Below, in pieces: positions 15,751-23,738 of a DNA stretch of 64,000 nt; the first letter of the stretch is position 1; every line of letters starts with the position of its first letter. A model generated the notes under the pieces. That model saw only the letters and a list, made by a program, of their open reading frames with translations. It was not told the DNA's origin and ran no database searches. The translations under genes were made by a program, and so were the position numbers. Origin of the DNA: Maribacter aquimaris (GTDB taxonomy: Bacteria > Bacteroidota > Bacteroidia > Flavobacteriales > Flavobacteriaceae). Location: the NCBI RefSeq assembly GCF_014596745.1, contig NZ_JABTCF010000010.1, positions 62,001-126,000 of the forward strand, read 5' to 3'.

Positions 15751-16914
15751 ATGTCAAAAATTTTGGTGGTAGAGGATGAAGCGGCAATCCGTAGGGTATT
15801 GGTTAAAATACTATCCGAAGAAAACGATTCGTATCAAGTGGAAGAGGCGGAAGATGGTTTAAAAGGTTTGGAGGCCGTTAAGAACAATGACTACGACTTG
15901 GTATTGTGCGATATAAAAATGCCAAAAATGGATGGTGTTGAGGTGTTGGAAGCAGCACGTAAGATCAAACCAGAGGTTCCTTTTATCATGATATCGGGCC
16001 ATGGTGATTTGGATACGGCTGTCAATACCATGCGCATAGGGGCATTCGACTATATCTCGAAACCACCCGATTTGAATCGTTTGTTGACTACGGTGAGAAA
16101 TGCATTGGACAGAAAGGAATTGGTCGTTGAAAATAAGATTCTAAAGAAAAAGGTCAGTAAGAATTATGAAATGATCGGTGAAAGCAACGAAATCAATGCG
16201 ATTAAAGATATCATTGAAAAGGTTGCACCTACAGACGCCCGTGTTTTGGTTACCGGTTCCAACGGTACCGGAAAAGAACTCGTTGCCCATTGGATCCATG
16301 AAAAAAGTCCAAGGAGTGCAGCACCTTTTATAGAGGTGAATTGTGCGGCCATACCCTCGGAATTGATAGAGAGTGAACTTTTTGGCCATGTCAAAGGGGC
16401 TTTTACGTCCGCGGTCAAGGATAGGGCCGGTAAGTTTGAGACGGCTAATAAAGGAACTATTTTTTTAGATGAAATAGGGGATATGAGTCTGTCTGCACAA
16501 GCCAAGGTGTTGCGTGCCCTGCAGGAGAATAAAATTTCAAGGGTAGGTTCCGATAAGGATATCAAGGTAGATGTCAGGGTTATTGCCGCTACGAACAAGA
16601 ATCTTTCAGAAGAAATAAAAGAGAACAGATTCAGGGAAGATCTTTATCATCGCCTTGCCGTGATCTTGATAAAAGTACCCTCATTGAATGATAGGAGGGA
16701 TGATATTCCGTTATTGATCAAACATTTTGCCGATAAGATAGCAAACGAGCAGGGTATTTCACCCAAGGAATTTTCCAAAGGGGCCATAAAGCTCTTGAAG
16801 GGATACGATTGGACCGGTAATATACGCGAATTGCGAAACGTTGTGGAACGGTTGATTATCCTGGGGGGTAAAGAGGTAACCGAAGAAGATGTAAGGTTGT
16901 TTGCAAGTAAATAG
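15751..16914 (+). CDS. NtrC-like response regulator lacking the Fis DNA-binding domain
   Basis: This 387-residue protein has a receiver domain (1-120; acidic E8/D9 and E10, phosphoacceptor D54 in LCDIKMPKMDG, T/S switch in MISGHGD, K104). A sigma-54 AAA+ domain follows: Walker A GSNGTGKE (169-176), the sigma-54 contact loop GAFTSA (216-221, canonical GAFTGA), Walker B GTIFLDEIGD, and arginine finger region FREDLYHRLAV. It stops at VVERLIILGGKEVTEEDVRLFASK, just after the AAA+ lid; the Fis-type helix-turn-helix seen in NtrC is absent and no continuation frame follows. No histidine kinase is encoded nearby. It could act from solution without an enhancer site. It is the last gene of the five-gene operon. 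Confidence 0.92.
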   Translation: MSKILVVEDEAAIRRVLVKILSEENDSYQVEEAEDGLKGLEAVKNNDYDLVLCDIKMPKMDGVEVLEAARKIKPEVPFIMISGHGDLDTAVNTMRIGAFDYISKPPDLNRLLTTVRNALDRKELVVENKILKKKVSKNYEMIGESNEINAIKDIIEKVAPTDARVLVTGSNGTGKELVAHWIHEKSPRSAAPFIEVNCAAIPSELIESELFGHVKGAFTSAVKDRAGKFETANKGTIFLDEIGDMSLSAQAKVLRALQENKISRVGSDKDIKVDVRVIAATNKNLSEEIKENRFREDLYHRLAVILIKVPSLNDRRDDIPLLIKHFADKIANEQGISPKEFSKGAIKLLKGYDWTGNIRELRNVVERLIILGGKEVTEEDVRLFASK

Positions 16915-16917
16915 ATC

Positions 16918-17601
16918 TTACTTACAGGCTTCCAATTTTTCCAAGGCTTTGGCCGTGATTTCCTTCGTTTTGTAATTATAGTATTTTTTCCCCTCGGTAA
17001 GGTTGGGTAGTAGTAATTGCTGTTCGCAATGCAAATAAATATTCTCTGCGAAGGCACGAGCCGATGCACAATCGACCGAGTTTACGATTTTTTCAAGGGA
17101 TTGGCGATATTTTTCCAAGGAAGCATCTATTTTTTGCTCCAATTCCATTTCGGTGGGCTTGCTCATCGACACTTTTTCCAAATCGGAAATGGTGGTGTTC
17201 ATGGCTAGAAGGTCTGTCCCATATTGGCTGTCGTGTAATTCGTGGTCCTCAATTGACTCAATGGCATCGGTCATATGCTCCAATGCCCGATTCAATAAGA
17301 TTCGCGCCCCGTTCAAGGAGGTGGCCTTTGTGGCCGAAATCAAGTCTGTTTTCCCGTCCTTTATATTGTGTTCGGCATATACACAACCACATTCCTTTAT
17401 CTGTTCCTTGGATTTTTCAATTGCATTTATGGCCTTGTATGCATGGTATTTTGCTTGGTTAATGTCTTCTTTCGCAATTGCTTTTTCGGTTTCAGACTTT
17501 ATATAATTCATGTTAGAGGTCGCGTACTCGCAGGCCTTATCAACCGTGAAGGAAGAAAATATAATCAGTATGGCAATTGCCAAGAAGGAAGGGTTCTTCA
17601 T
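16918..17601 (-). CDS. Exported helical hypothetical protein with several cysteines
   Basis: I do not recognise this 227-residue protein. The chosen ATG (17601) gives MKNPSFLAIAILIIFSSFTVDKAC, a plausible signal peptide; an ATG four codons upstream (17613) is also possible, and the frame itself opens farther out. The mature part looks almost entirely helical, with Cys in KACEYA, KECGCVYAE, VDCASARAF, LHCEQQLL and LEACK, so disulphides are plausible in the periplasm. Motifs such as AKYHAYKAINAIEKSKEQ suggest helical-bundle repeats. It is convergent with the NtrC-like gene, 3 nt apart. Confidence 0.7.
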   Translation of the reverse strand: MKNPSFLAIAILIIFSSFTVDKACEYATSNMNYIKSETEKAIAKEDINQAKYHAYKAINAIEKSKEQIKECGCVYAEHNIKDGKTDLISATKATSLNGARILLNRALEHMTDAIESIEDHELHDSQYGTDLLAMNTTISDLEKVSMSKPTEMELEQKIDASLEKYRQSLEKIVNSVDCASARAFAENIYLHCEQQLLLPNLTEGKKYYNYKTKEITAKALEKLEACK

Positions 17602-17800
17602 AATATAGGCCATTTTATCGTTGTAAAATTTGGGAATAATACATGGTAAATGTACGTAGAGAATGAGGTTTTTCCCATTTTTTTCGATAGAAAGCAGGGA
17701 GTTTTGTGTAATTTGGACAAGCTGCAAAAATGCAGGGTTAAATGGTTGTATATTTTAACATTTCAGGTAGTTCAACGATAAAATATTTTAAATTCAAGGC

Positions 17801-18679
17801 ATGAAGAATATCGATATTAACTCCTATAAGGCAAATTCCACCACAAAATTGTCGGAATTACCCACTTATGAGGATTTTGGTGTGACCAATAAGGAACTAA
17901 AGAAAGATCTGCGAAAGCTTCGAAAAGAACTTGGTGATTTTCAGGATACCATATATGCCGACGGTAAATATAGCGTTCTGATTTGTTTACAGGGTATGGA
18001 TACCTCTGGGAAGGATAGCCTTGTAAGGGAGGTGTTCAAGGACTTCAATGTTCGTGGTGTCGTGGTACATAGCTTTAAGGTGCCCACGGACCTCGAATTG
18101 AAACATGATTTTCTGTGGAGACATTATATAGCACTTCCTGCAAAAGGGAAATTTGGGATTTTCAACCGCACACATTATGAGAATGTTTTGGTTACCCGTG
18201 TGCATCCTGAATATATACTGGGGGAGCATATTCCGGGAATCAATGAAGTCTCGGACATTGATGGGAAATTTTGGGATTCCCGATTCGAACAGATCAATAA
18301 TTTCGAAAAGCACTTGGCAGCCAATGGGACCATCATATTTAAGTTCTTTCTTCATCTTTCCAAGGAAGAACAAAGACAAAGGCTTCTCAGAAGACTGCGA
18401 TTGAGACAAAAGCATTGGAAATTTTCCCCCGATGATTTAAAGGAAAGGAAATTATGGGATCGGTACCAGCAGTGCTACCAAGAGGCCATACAAAGGACAT
18501 CGAAGCCCAAAGCTCCCTGGTTTGTTGTTCCGGCGGACAATAAAAAGTCGGCAAGGCTCATTGTGGCCCATATACTTTTCGAAGCGTTAAAAAAATACAA
18601 AGATATAGCAGCTCCTGAACTTGATGATAAAATAAAGGCTAATTTAGACAGCTATAAACAACAATTAGAGAGCGAATGA
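17801..18679 (+). CDS. Polyphosphate kinase 2 family protein
   Basis: This 292-residue polyphosphate:nucleotide phosphotransferase of the PPK2 fold transfers phosphate between polyP and AMP/ADP or GDP. Walker A is GMDTSGKD (65-72), the lid contains RRLRLRQKHWKFSPDDLKER, and the Walker-B-like segment is FNRTHYENVLVTRVHPEYI, with Asn at positions where many PPK2 have Asp (FDRSHYEDVLV). The C-terminus APWFVVPADNKKSARL is typical. It overlaps the M28 peptidase gene by 4 nt (ATGA). The exact class and preferred nucleotide cannot be decided by eye. Confidence 0.92.
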   Translation: MKNIDINSYKANSTTKLSELPTYEDFGVTNKELKKDLRKLRKELGDFQDTIYADGKYSVLICLQGMDTSGKDSLVREVFKDFNVRGVVVHSFKVPTDLELKHDFLWRHYIALPAKGKFGIFNRTHYENVLVTRVHPEYILGEHIPGINEVSDIDGKFWDSRFEQINNFEKHLAANGTIIFKFFLHLSKEEQRQRLLRRLRLRQKHWKFSPDDLKERKLWDRYQQCYQEAIQRTSKPKAPWFVVPADNKKSARLIVAHILFEALKKYKDIAAPELDDKIKANLDSYKQQLESE

Positions 18680-20064
18680 GGTTTTTGAAATTCTTTTTAC
18701 TGGCTGTTTTGGCTACTTGGCAGGGGTATTCCCAATCCGAAGACGAACAACAGATAAAGGCTATTTATAATACGGCTTTGACCAACAGCGAATCGTACGA
18801 TTGGCTCAATTATTTGTCCAATCAGATTGGGGGAAGGCTCTCAGGCTCACTTCAGGCACAGCAAGCTGTGGAGTATGCCAAATCACAATTGGATTCAATG
18901 GGGCTTGACCGTGTTTGGCTACAACCCGTAATGGTTCCGAAATGGGTTCGGGGAACTCCGGAATTCGCTTATGTTGAGACAGCCCCTGGGATTACCACCG
19001 ATTTGCCTATATGTGCACTGGGTGGGTCCGTGGCTACACCCTTACAGGGTATTAAGGCTAGTATTGTTGAGGTAAATGGGATTGAGGAATTGAAGCTTTT
19101 GGGGCCAGGGAAAATATCGGGTAAGATCGTTTTTTTCAATAAACCCATGGATCCCACTGAATTGAATACCTTTAAATCCTATTCAGGATGTGTCGACCAA
19201 CGTTATGCTGGTGCAAAGGAAGCTGCTAAGTTTGGGGCGGTTGGGGTAATCGTACGTTCATTGAATTTGAGGTTGGATGATTATCCACATACTGGGACAA
19301 TGGACTACGGTGATACGGAAATACCAAATCGTATTCCTGCTGCGGCAATCAGCACCAAAGGGGCTGAGTTTTTGAGTGCCACACTAAAATTAAGTCCCAA
19401 GGCCAATTTCTATTTCAAACAAAATTGCAAGGTCTATAAAGACGTTGAATCGTATAATGTCATCGGAGAAATCCGGGGAAGTGAATACCCCGATGAGGTC
19501 ATGGTCGTTGGCGGTCATTTGGATTCTTGGGATTTAGGGGACGGTTCCCACGATGATGGGGCCGGTTGTGTTCAAAGTATGGATGTATTACGCCTTCTGA
19601 AAGAAACGGGGTATCAGCCAAAACGGACCATTAGGGTCGTATTGTTCATGAATGAAGAGAACGGTTTACGCGGTGGGAAAAAATATGCAGAGACGGCAAA
19701 TAGCAAAAATGAGAAGCATGTCTTCGCATTGGAGAGTGATGCTGGTGGTTTTACGCCAAGAGGGTTTTCATTTGATTGTTCAGAGGCTAATTTTGAACAG
19801 GTGAAGCGCTGGAAACCGCTATTTGAACCCTATCTCGTCCACTTGTTCGTAAAAGGCCATAGTGGGGCCGATATAGGGCCATTAAAGGATGATGGCATCG
19901 TGTTGGCAGGTTTACGTCCCGACTCACAACGTTATTTTGACCATCACCATTCAGAGAACGATACTTTTGAACATGTCAATAAAAGGGAATTGGAACTGGG
20001 TACCGCTGCGATGGCCAGTTTGGTTTATCTATTCGATAAATATGGGATAGTCCCAACGCCATAG
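18676..20064 (+). CDS. M28 family zinc peptidase (carboxypeptidase Q-like) with PA domain
   Basis: This 462-residue exported metallopeptidase has a signal peptide of about 20 residues (MRFLKFFLLAVLATWQGYSQ). A protease-associated insert follows (around 120-225, GLGPGKISGKIVFFNKP ... RIPAAAIS), then an M28 catalytic domain with the two-zinc ligand set: GGHLDSWD, HDDGAG, NEENG (catalytic/ligand Glu), ESDAGG and HHHSENDT. This order matches the human plasma glutamate carboxypeptidase family. It probably cleaves small peptides in the periplasm. It is translationally coupled to PPK2. Confidence 0.93.
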   Translation: MRFLKFFLLAVLATWQGYSQSEDEQQIKAIYNTALTNSESYDWLNYLSNQIGGRLSGSLQAQQAVEYAKSQLDSMGLDRVWLQPVMVPKWVRGTPEFAYVETAPGITTDLPICALGGSVATPLQGIKASIVEVNGIEELKLLGPGKISGKIVFFNKPMDPTELNTFKSYSGCVDQRYAGAKEAAKFGAVGVIVRSLNLRLDDYPHTGTMDYGDTEIPNRIPAAAISTKGAEFLSATLKLSPKANFYFKQNCKVYKDVESYNVIGEIRGSEYPDEVMVVGGHLDSWDLGDGSHDDGAGCVQSMDVLRLLKETGYQPKRTIRVVLFMNEENGLRGGKKYAETANSKNEKHVFALESDAGGFTPRGFSFDCSEANFEQVKRWKPLFEPYLVHLFVKGHSGADIGPLKDDGIVLAGLRPDSQRYFDHHHSENDTFEHVNKRELELGTAAMASLVYLFDKYGIVPTP

Positions 20065-20134
20065 GGCCTAGGCTGACTTTTGTAAAGGAAATGGGTTGCC
20101 TAAACCTGAATACTTTTCCCCAAACTAATTTGTA

Positions 20135-20142
20135 TATCTTTG
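20135..20142 (+). promoter_or_regulatory. Predicted -7 element of the cyclophilin-FKBP gene
   Basis: TATCTTTG matches TAnnTTTG, 23 nt before the ATG at 20166. No convincing -33 element is visible. Confidence 0.45.
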
Positions 20143-20165
20143 CAGCTCATTAAAAATAACGAAAA

Positions 20166-21098
20166 ATGCAAGACGGAATCTACGCAAAATTCAATACTTC
20201 CAAAGGAGAGATACTGGTCAAATTAACCTATGATAAAACACCCGGAACAGTGGGTAACTTTGTGGCCTTGGCAGAGGGTAAATTGGAAAATTCGGCAAAA
20301 CCTATTGGAGAGCCCTATTATAATGGTTTAAAATTCCATAGGGTTATTCCTGATTTTATGGTGCAAGGGGGATGTCCCTTAGGTACGGGTACAGGTGACC
20401 CAGGCTATAAGTTCGATGATGAATTCCATCCTGATTTGGTCCATGATGCACCAGGGGTACTTTCTATGGCCAATGCAGGTCCCGGAACCAATGGGAGCCA
20501 GTTTTTCATTACGCATATAGCGACACCATGGTTGGATAATAAACATACGGTTTTCGGACATGTGGAAGCAGGACAAGAGGTGGTCGATGCCATTGGACAA
20601 TCGGATATGATTGAAAGTTTAGAGATTGTCAGGGTTGGTAACGATGCTGAAAATTGGGATGCTGTAAATGCATTTAAAACGTTTGAAAGTTCAAGGGAAC
20701 AGCGAATTGCCGAAGAAAAGGCAAAACAAGCACAGGAATTGGATAAGGTAGCGGCAGGTTTCGATGAGACCGAAAGTGGACTACGATATAAGATAATCCA
20801 AAAAGGAAGTGGTGCAAAGGCCGAATCAGGACAGACGGTTTCCGTGCATTACGAAGGTTCCTTATTGAACGGTCAGGTATTCGATTCCTCTTATAAAAGA
20901 AATCAACCGATAGATTTTAAACTTGGGGTAGGGCAGGTAATCCCAGGATGGGACGAAGGTATTGCCTTATTACAGATTGGTGATAAAGCCCGTTTTGTAA
21001 TTCCGTCGAATTTAGCTTACGGAAGTGCAGGAGCCGGAGGGGTAATACCACCGGATGCAACTTTGTTATTCGATGTGGAATTGATGGGCGTTAAATAA
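20166..21098 (+). CDS. Dual-domain peptidyl-prolyl isomerase: cyclophilin-FKBP fusion
   Basis: This 310-residue cytoplasmic protein (no signal peptide) carries two unrelated prolyl isomerase domains. Residues 1-165 are a cyclophilin (FHRVIPDFMVQGGCP, GVLSMANAGPGTNGSQFFIT, WLDNKHTVFGHV). A charged helical linker (about 170-200, REQRIAEEKAKQAQELDK) leads to an FKBP domain (203-310; VSVHYEGSLLNGQVFDSS, GVGQVIPGWDEGI, AYGSAGAGGVIPPDATLLFDVEL). Active-site residues of both domains look intact. Dual-family immunophilins of this order have been described in Flavobacterium relatives. A terminator follows 25 nt after the stop. Confidence 0.95.
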   Translation: MQDGIYAKFNTSKGEILVKLTYDKTPGTVGNFVALAEGKLENSAKPIGEPYYNGLKFHRVIPDFMVQGGCPLGTGTGDPGYKFDDEFHPDLVHDAPGVLSMANAGPGTNGSQFFITHIATPWLDNKHTVFGHVEAGQEVVDAIGQSDMIESLEIVRVGNDAENWDAVNAFKTFESSREQRIAEEKAKQAQELDKVAAGFDETESGLRYKIIQKGSGAKAESGQTVSVHYEGSLLNGQVFDSSYKRNQPIDFKLGVGQVIPGWDEGIALLQIGDKARFVIPSNLAYGSAGAGGVIPPDATLLFDVELMGVK

Positions 21099-21123
21099 AG
21101 AACATCCCATATATAATAGAGGA

Positions 21124-21149
21124 GCCTCAGTATATACTGGGGCTTTTTT
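21124..21149 (+). terminator. Terminator of the cyclophilin-FKBP gene
   Basis: GCCTCAGTAT pairs with ATACTGGGGC and is followed by TTTTTTATTT. Confidence 0.8.
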
Positions 21150-21160
21150 ATTTCCATAAC

Positions 21161-21250
21161 TCACTTCTTCACCTGCTGATTCCAACTGGCAAATAGCAAC
21201 ATGATATTGATGAAAACAAGAATTAGTAATAATGTGAAAAAAGTAGGCAT
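21161..21250 (-). CDS. Tiny single-TM protein (29 aa)
   Basis: A 29-codon ORF (ATG at 21250, TGA at 21161) encodes MPTFFTLLLILVFINIMLLF followed by ASWNQQVKK: one hydrophobic helix with a short basic tail. It matches the N-terminus of the 59-aa protein at 2349-2528 at M-x-T-F-x-T-L, I-L-V, I-N and a following S. It is far below usual gene-calling limits. No function is known; translation is inferred only from the shared pattern and the clean ORF. Confidence 0.5.
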   Translation of the reverse strand: MPTFFTLLLILVFINIMLLFASWNQQVKK

Positions 21251-21342
21251 AGTCAGTCGGAATTAATTGGATTTACATATCCTGTATATAGAACAACGGG
21301 GACATCGGAAACCCTACCCAATCAATGAAATTGTAAACACAA

Positions 21343-21429
21343 TTATTTTTTAGCACTTATGATACTTAGTAATAGAAGTAGTCCATTAATAAAAAGCAAG
21401 GATAGTAAAATAATTATAAAAGTAGTCAT
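21343..21429 (-). CDS. Tiny single-TM protein (28 aa)
   Basis: A 28-codon ORF (ATG at 21429, TAA at 21343) encodes MTTFIIILLSLLFINGLLLL then LSIISAKK. It has the same design as the 29-aa ORF 92 nt downstream: M-T-T-F start, one TM helix, the I-N pair at residues 14-15, Ser three to five residues after the Leu run, and a Lys-Lys C-terminus. It lies downstream of csp on the same strand, past the csp terminator, so it would need its own promoter, which I could not identify with confidence. Confidence 0.5.
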   Translation of the reverse strand: MTTFIIILLSLLFINGLLLLLSIISAKK

Positions 21430-21560
21430 GCAAGAATTTGTTAGTTAAGTTATAATGGAGAGCTTTTTGTTTTACTTATGATGCGAAAAACTAACAAGGG
21501 TTGCGTTAATGGCTGAAGAAAAATAAGAAAAATGTAAATATGGGTAAGAAAATACTGCAA

Positions 21561-21591
21561 ATAAAAACCCCCGATGAATAATCATCAGGGG
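21561..21591 (-). terminator. Terminator of the cold-shock gene
   Basis: On the minus strand CCCCTGATGA pairs with TCATCGGGG around a TTAT loop and is followed by GTTTTTATTT. Confidence 0.7.
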
Positions 21592-21617
21592 TATATAAAA
21601 AAAGTTAAAATCGTTAC

Positions 21618-21812
21618 CTAGTCAACTACTTTCACATTAACGGCGTTCAATCCTTTTTTACCTTGTTGTAGTTCAAATTCTACAACATCACCTTCACGAA
21701 CTTCGTCGATTAAGCCAGAAATGTGTACAAAATGATCTTCGTTCGAACCATCTTCAGTGATAAAACCGTATCCTTTGGAATCATTGAAGAATTTAACTGT
21801 TCCTTTACTCAT
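21618..21812 (-). CDS. Cold-shock protein (CspA family)
   Basis: This 64-residue OB-fold nucleic-acid chaperone begins GTVKFFNDSKGYGFITEDG (RNP1, KGYGFI) and continues with DHFVHIS (RNP2, FVHIS). Length and sequence are typical of stand-alone CSPs, which melt RNA secondary structure. A -7 element TACCTTTG lies about 30 nt upstream. It has a terminator on the 3' side, so it is monocistronic. Confidence 0.95.
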   Translation of the reverse strand: MSKGTVKFFNDSKGYGFITEDGSNEDHFVHISGLIDEVREGDVVEFELQQGKKGLNAVNVKVVD

Positions 21813-21842
21813 AATAAAAATTATTAAATATTAATTAAAGTG

Positions 21843-21850
21843 CAAAGGTA
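21843..21850 (-). promoter_or_regulatory. Predicted -7 element of the cold-shock gene
   Basis: TACCTTTG on the minus strand fits TAnnTTTG and leaves a 5' leader of roughly 25 nt. A -33 TTTG is not obvious. Confidence 0.45.
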
Positions 21851-21973
21851 GTATTAAAATATTTAATTGTATGATATTTTGGAGGTTATCTTTGTGTTAA
21901 CCCAGCCTTACATAAACAACCACGCCTTTTAATTCTATCAAATTGCATTTTATTAGGGTCGTGTTTACGGGGT

Positions 21974-22612
21974 TTAAGCCGTGGGATCAGGGGTCATTCT
22001 CAAATATGGTTTTACCTCCTTAACGCCTTTCTTAAACATTTCCCGTGCTTCTGCGGTGGGTATGGCAGGACTCACAACAACGTCTTGGCCATGCTCCCAA
22101 TTGGCAGGGGTGGCGACTTTATGGTTGGCTGTCAACTGTAAGGAATCAATAACCCTTAAGAGTTCATAAAAATTACGGCCTGTTGATGCAGGGTAGGTCA
22201 ATGTCAGCTTAATGGTTTTGTCGGGTGCGATAATAAAAACCGAACGCACCGTTAAGGTACTGTCCGCTTTCGGATGTATCATATCATACAAATCAGAGAC
22301 CTTTCTATCTTCATCAGCAATAATCGGAAAAGTCACTGTGGTATTTTGTACTTCATTGATATCCTTGATCCAATCCCTATGTGATGCGGCCCCATCTACG
22401 CTCAAGGCCAACATTTTTACATTTCGCTTGTCGAATTCACCTTTAAAATTCGCTGCGGTCCCCAACTCTGTGGTGCATACCGGCGTGAAATCCGCAGGGT
22501 GGGAGAAAAGGATTCCCCAACTATCCCCGAGGTAATCATATAAATTAATAGTTCCTATTGAACTGTCTGCTGTAAAATTCGGGGCTGTGTCCCCCAATCG
22601 TAATGTTGCCAT
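21974..22612 (-). CDS. Peroxiredoxin, 1-Cys (Prx6) type
   Basis: This 212-residue cytosolic peroxidase has the peroxidatic motif HPADFTPVCTTE with Cys46, and the long C-terminal extension (GQDVVVSPAIPTAEAREMFKKGVKEVKPYLR) that marks the Prx6 subfamily. No resolving cysteine is seen; C46 is the only cysteine I find. It would reduce hydrogen or organic peroxides. ATG at 22612. It is transcribed alone, head to head with the YfiT-like gene. Confidence 0.94.
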   Translation of the reverse strand: MATLRLGDTAPNFTADSSIGTINLYDYLGDSWGILFSHPADFTPVCTTELGTAANFKGEFDKRNVKMLALSVDGAASHRDWIKDINEVQNTTVTFPIIADEDRKVSDLYDMIHPKADSTLTVRSVFIIAPDKTIKLTLTYPASTGRNFYELLRVIDSLQLTANHKVATPANWEHGQDVVVSPAIPTAEAREMFKKGVKEVKPYLRMTPDPTA

Positions 22613-22723
22613 TTTGGATGTTTTTAAATTAGTAAACTATTTACCCCATAAAAGTAGTAGATATTTAGATTTTTATCAATTTCCATTTGGTTAAAACTGT
22701 ATTAAATTTTCTATTTTTAAAAG

Positions 22724-23266
22724 ATGGAAAACAAAGAACTGGAAATGTTGAGGTATCCTTTGGGCCATTTTGAATATTCCCCAAAGGTATCCCAGGATAC
22801 CGTTGATGGTTGGATACAGGTCTTGGAGGAATTACCGGGAATATTGGAAAATTTGGTAACCCCCTTGACCAAGGTGCAATTGGAAACCCCATATAGGCCT
22901 GGGGGGTGGACCGTAAGGCAATTGGTGCACCATATTGCCGATAGCCATCATCACAGTTATACCCGGTTCAAGTGGGCCTTGACAGAGGATGAACCGATGA
23001 TCAAGGCCTATGGGGAAAAAAGTTGGAGCAAATTATTTGATGCCAGATCGGCTCCGATAGCACTTTCAATAAGTTATCTAAAGGCATTACATGCCAAAAT
23101 GGTTTTCCTTTTAAAAGGACTTTCCAAGGAAGACTACGAAAAATGCTATATACATCCCGATGACCATAGTGAGGTTTCGGTTAAAGAGAATATAGCGAAA
23201 TACGCTTGGCACAGTCAGCACCATTGTGCCCATATTCAAGGGTTGTTAAAAAGAAAAGGATGGTAG
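22724..23266 (+). CDS. YfiT/BstA-like metal-dependent transferase (DinB superfamily)
   Basis: This 180-residue four-helix-bundle protein has the YfiT signature YRPGGWTVRQLVHHIADSHHHSYTR split around H69/H70 and a second histidine pair cluster in WHSQHHCAHI (162-171). These supply the three His ligands of a divalent metal. Members of the family are thiol transferases (bacillithiol S-transferase in Bacillus) or putative hydrolases. Whether this organism uses bacillithiol cannot be told from the window. ATG at 22724. Confidence 0.85.
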   Translation: MENKELEMLRYPLGHFEYSPKVSQDTVDGWIQVLEELPGILENLVTPLTKVQLETPYRPGGWTVRQLVHHIADSHHHSYTRFKWALTEDEPMIKAYGEKSWSKLFDARSAPIALSISYLKALHAKMVFLLKGLSKEDYEKCYIHPDDHSEVSVKENIAKYAWHSQHHCAHIQGLLKRKGW

Positions 23267-23395
23267 CCTTTTTCGCTTCCTAGGGTTTGAAGGCTATTTA
23301 CAATCCCGGTAGGTGACTTATTTGATATTGTCCGCAATACTTGGTAATCTCCATAGCTATTTTTATATTAGACATTGGCGTTAAAGAAATATAAT

Positions 23396-23734
23396 ATGGA
23401 CGATACTATAAGCTGGAGTGACTTCGCAAAGGTCGATATGCGCGTGGGCACGATCATTGAAGTACGTGATTTTCCAGAGGCCCGGAAACCGGCTTATCAA
23501 TTAAAGTTGGATTTTGGGGAAGGGATCGGTGTTAAAAAATCCTCGGCGCAACTTACCGAATTATATACCAAGGAAGAGCTCTTGGGAAAGCAGGTAATTG
23601 CCGTAATTAATTTTCCTGATAAACAAATTGCCAATTTTATGAGTGAATGTCTTATCTTGGGTGCAGTTGCCGGGAAAGAGGTTGTTTTGCTTAAACCAGA
23701 TTCTTCTGTCCCCAACGGATTAAAAATAGCCTGA
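23396..23734 (+). CDS. csaA: CsaA-like tRNA-binding-domain protein
   Basis: This 112-residue homodimeric OB-fold protein is of the CsaA/Trbp111 group. The ATG at 23396 (MDDTISWSDFAKVDMRVG) is preferred to an in-frame TTG at 23375. Motifs are FAKVDMRVGTIIEV (9-22), VKKSSAQLTELYTKEEL, and INFPDKQIANFMSECLILGA. CsaA is described as a chaperone/export-related protein, and the fold binds structured RNA. It is 4 nt upstream of the BASS transporter gene, suggesting an operon. Confidence 0.88.
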   Translation: MDDTISWSDFAKVDMRVGTIIEVRDFPEARKPAYQLKLDFGEGIGVKKSSAQLTELYTKEELLGKQVIAVINFPDKQIANFMSECLILGAVAGKEVVLLKPDSSVPNGLKIA

Positions 23735-23738
23735 TTCC

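Noticed and set aside
16164-16598. 144-codon minus-strand ORF
   Set aside because: Antisense to the AAA+ region of the NtrC-like gene.
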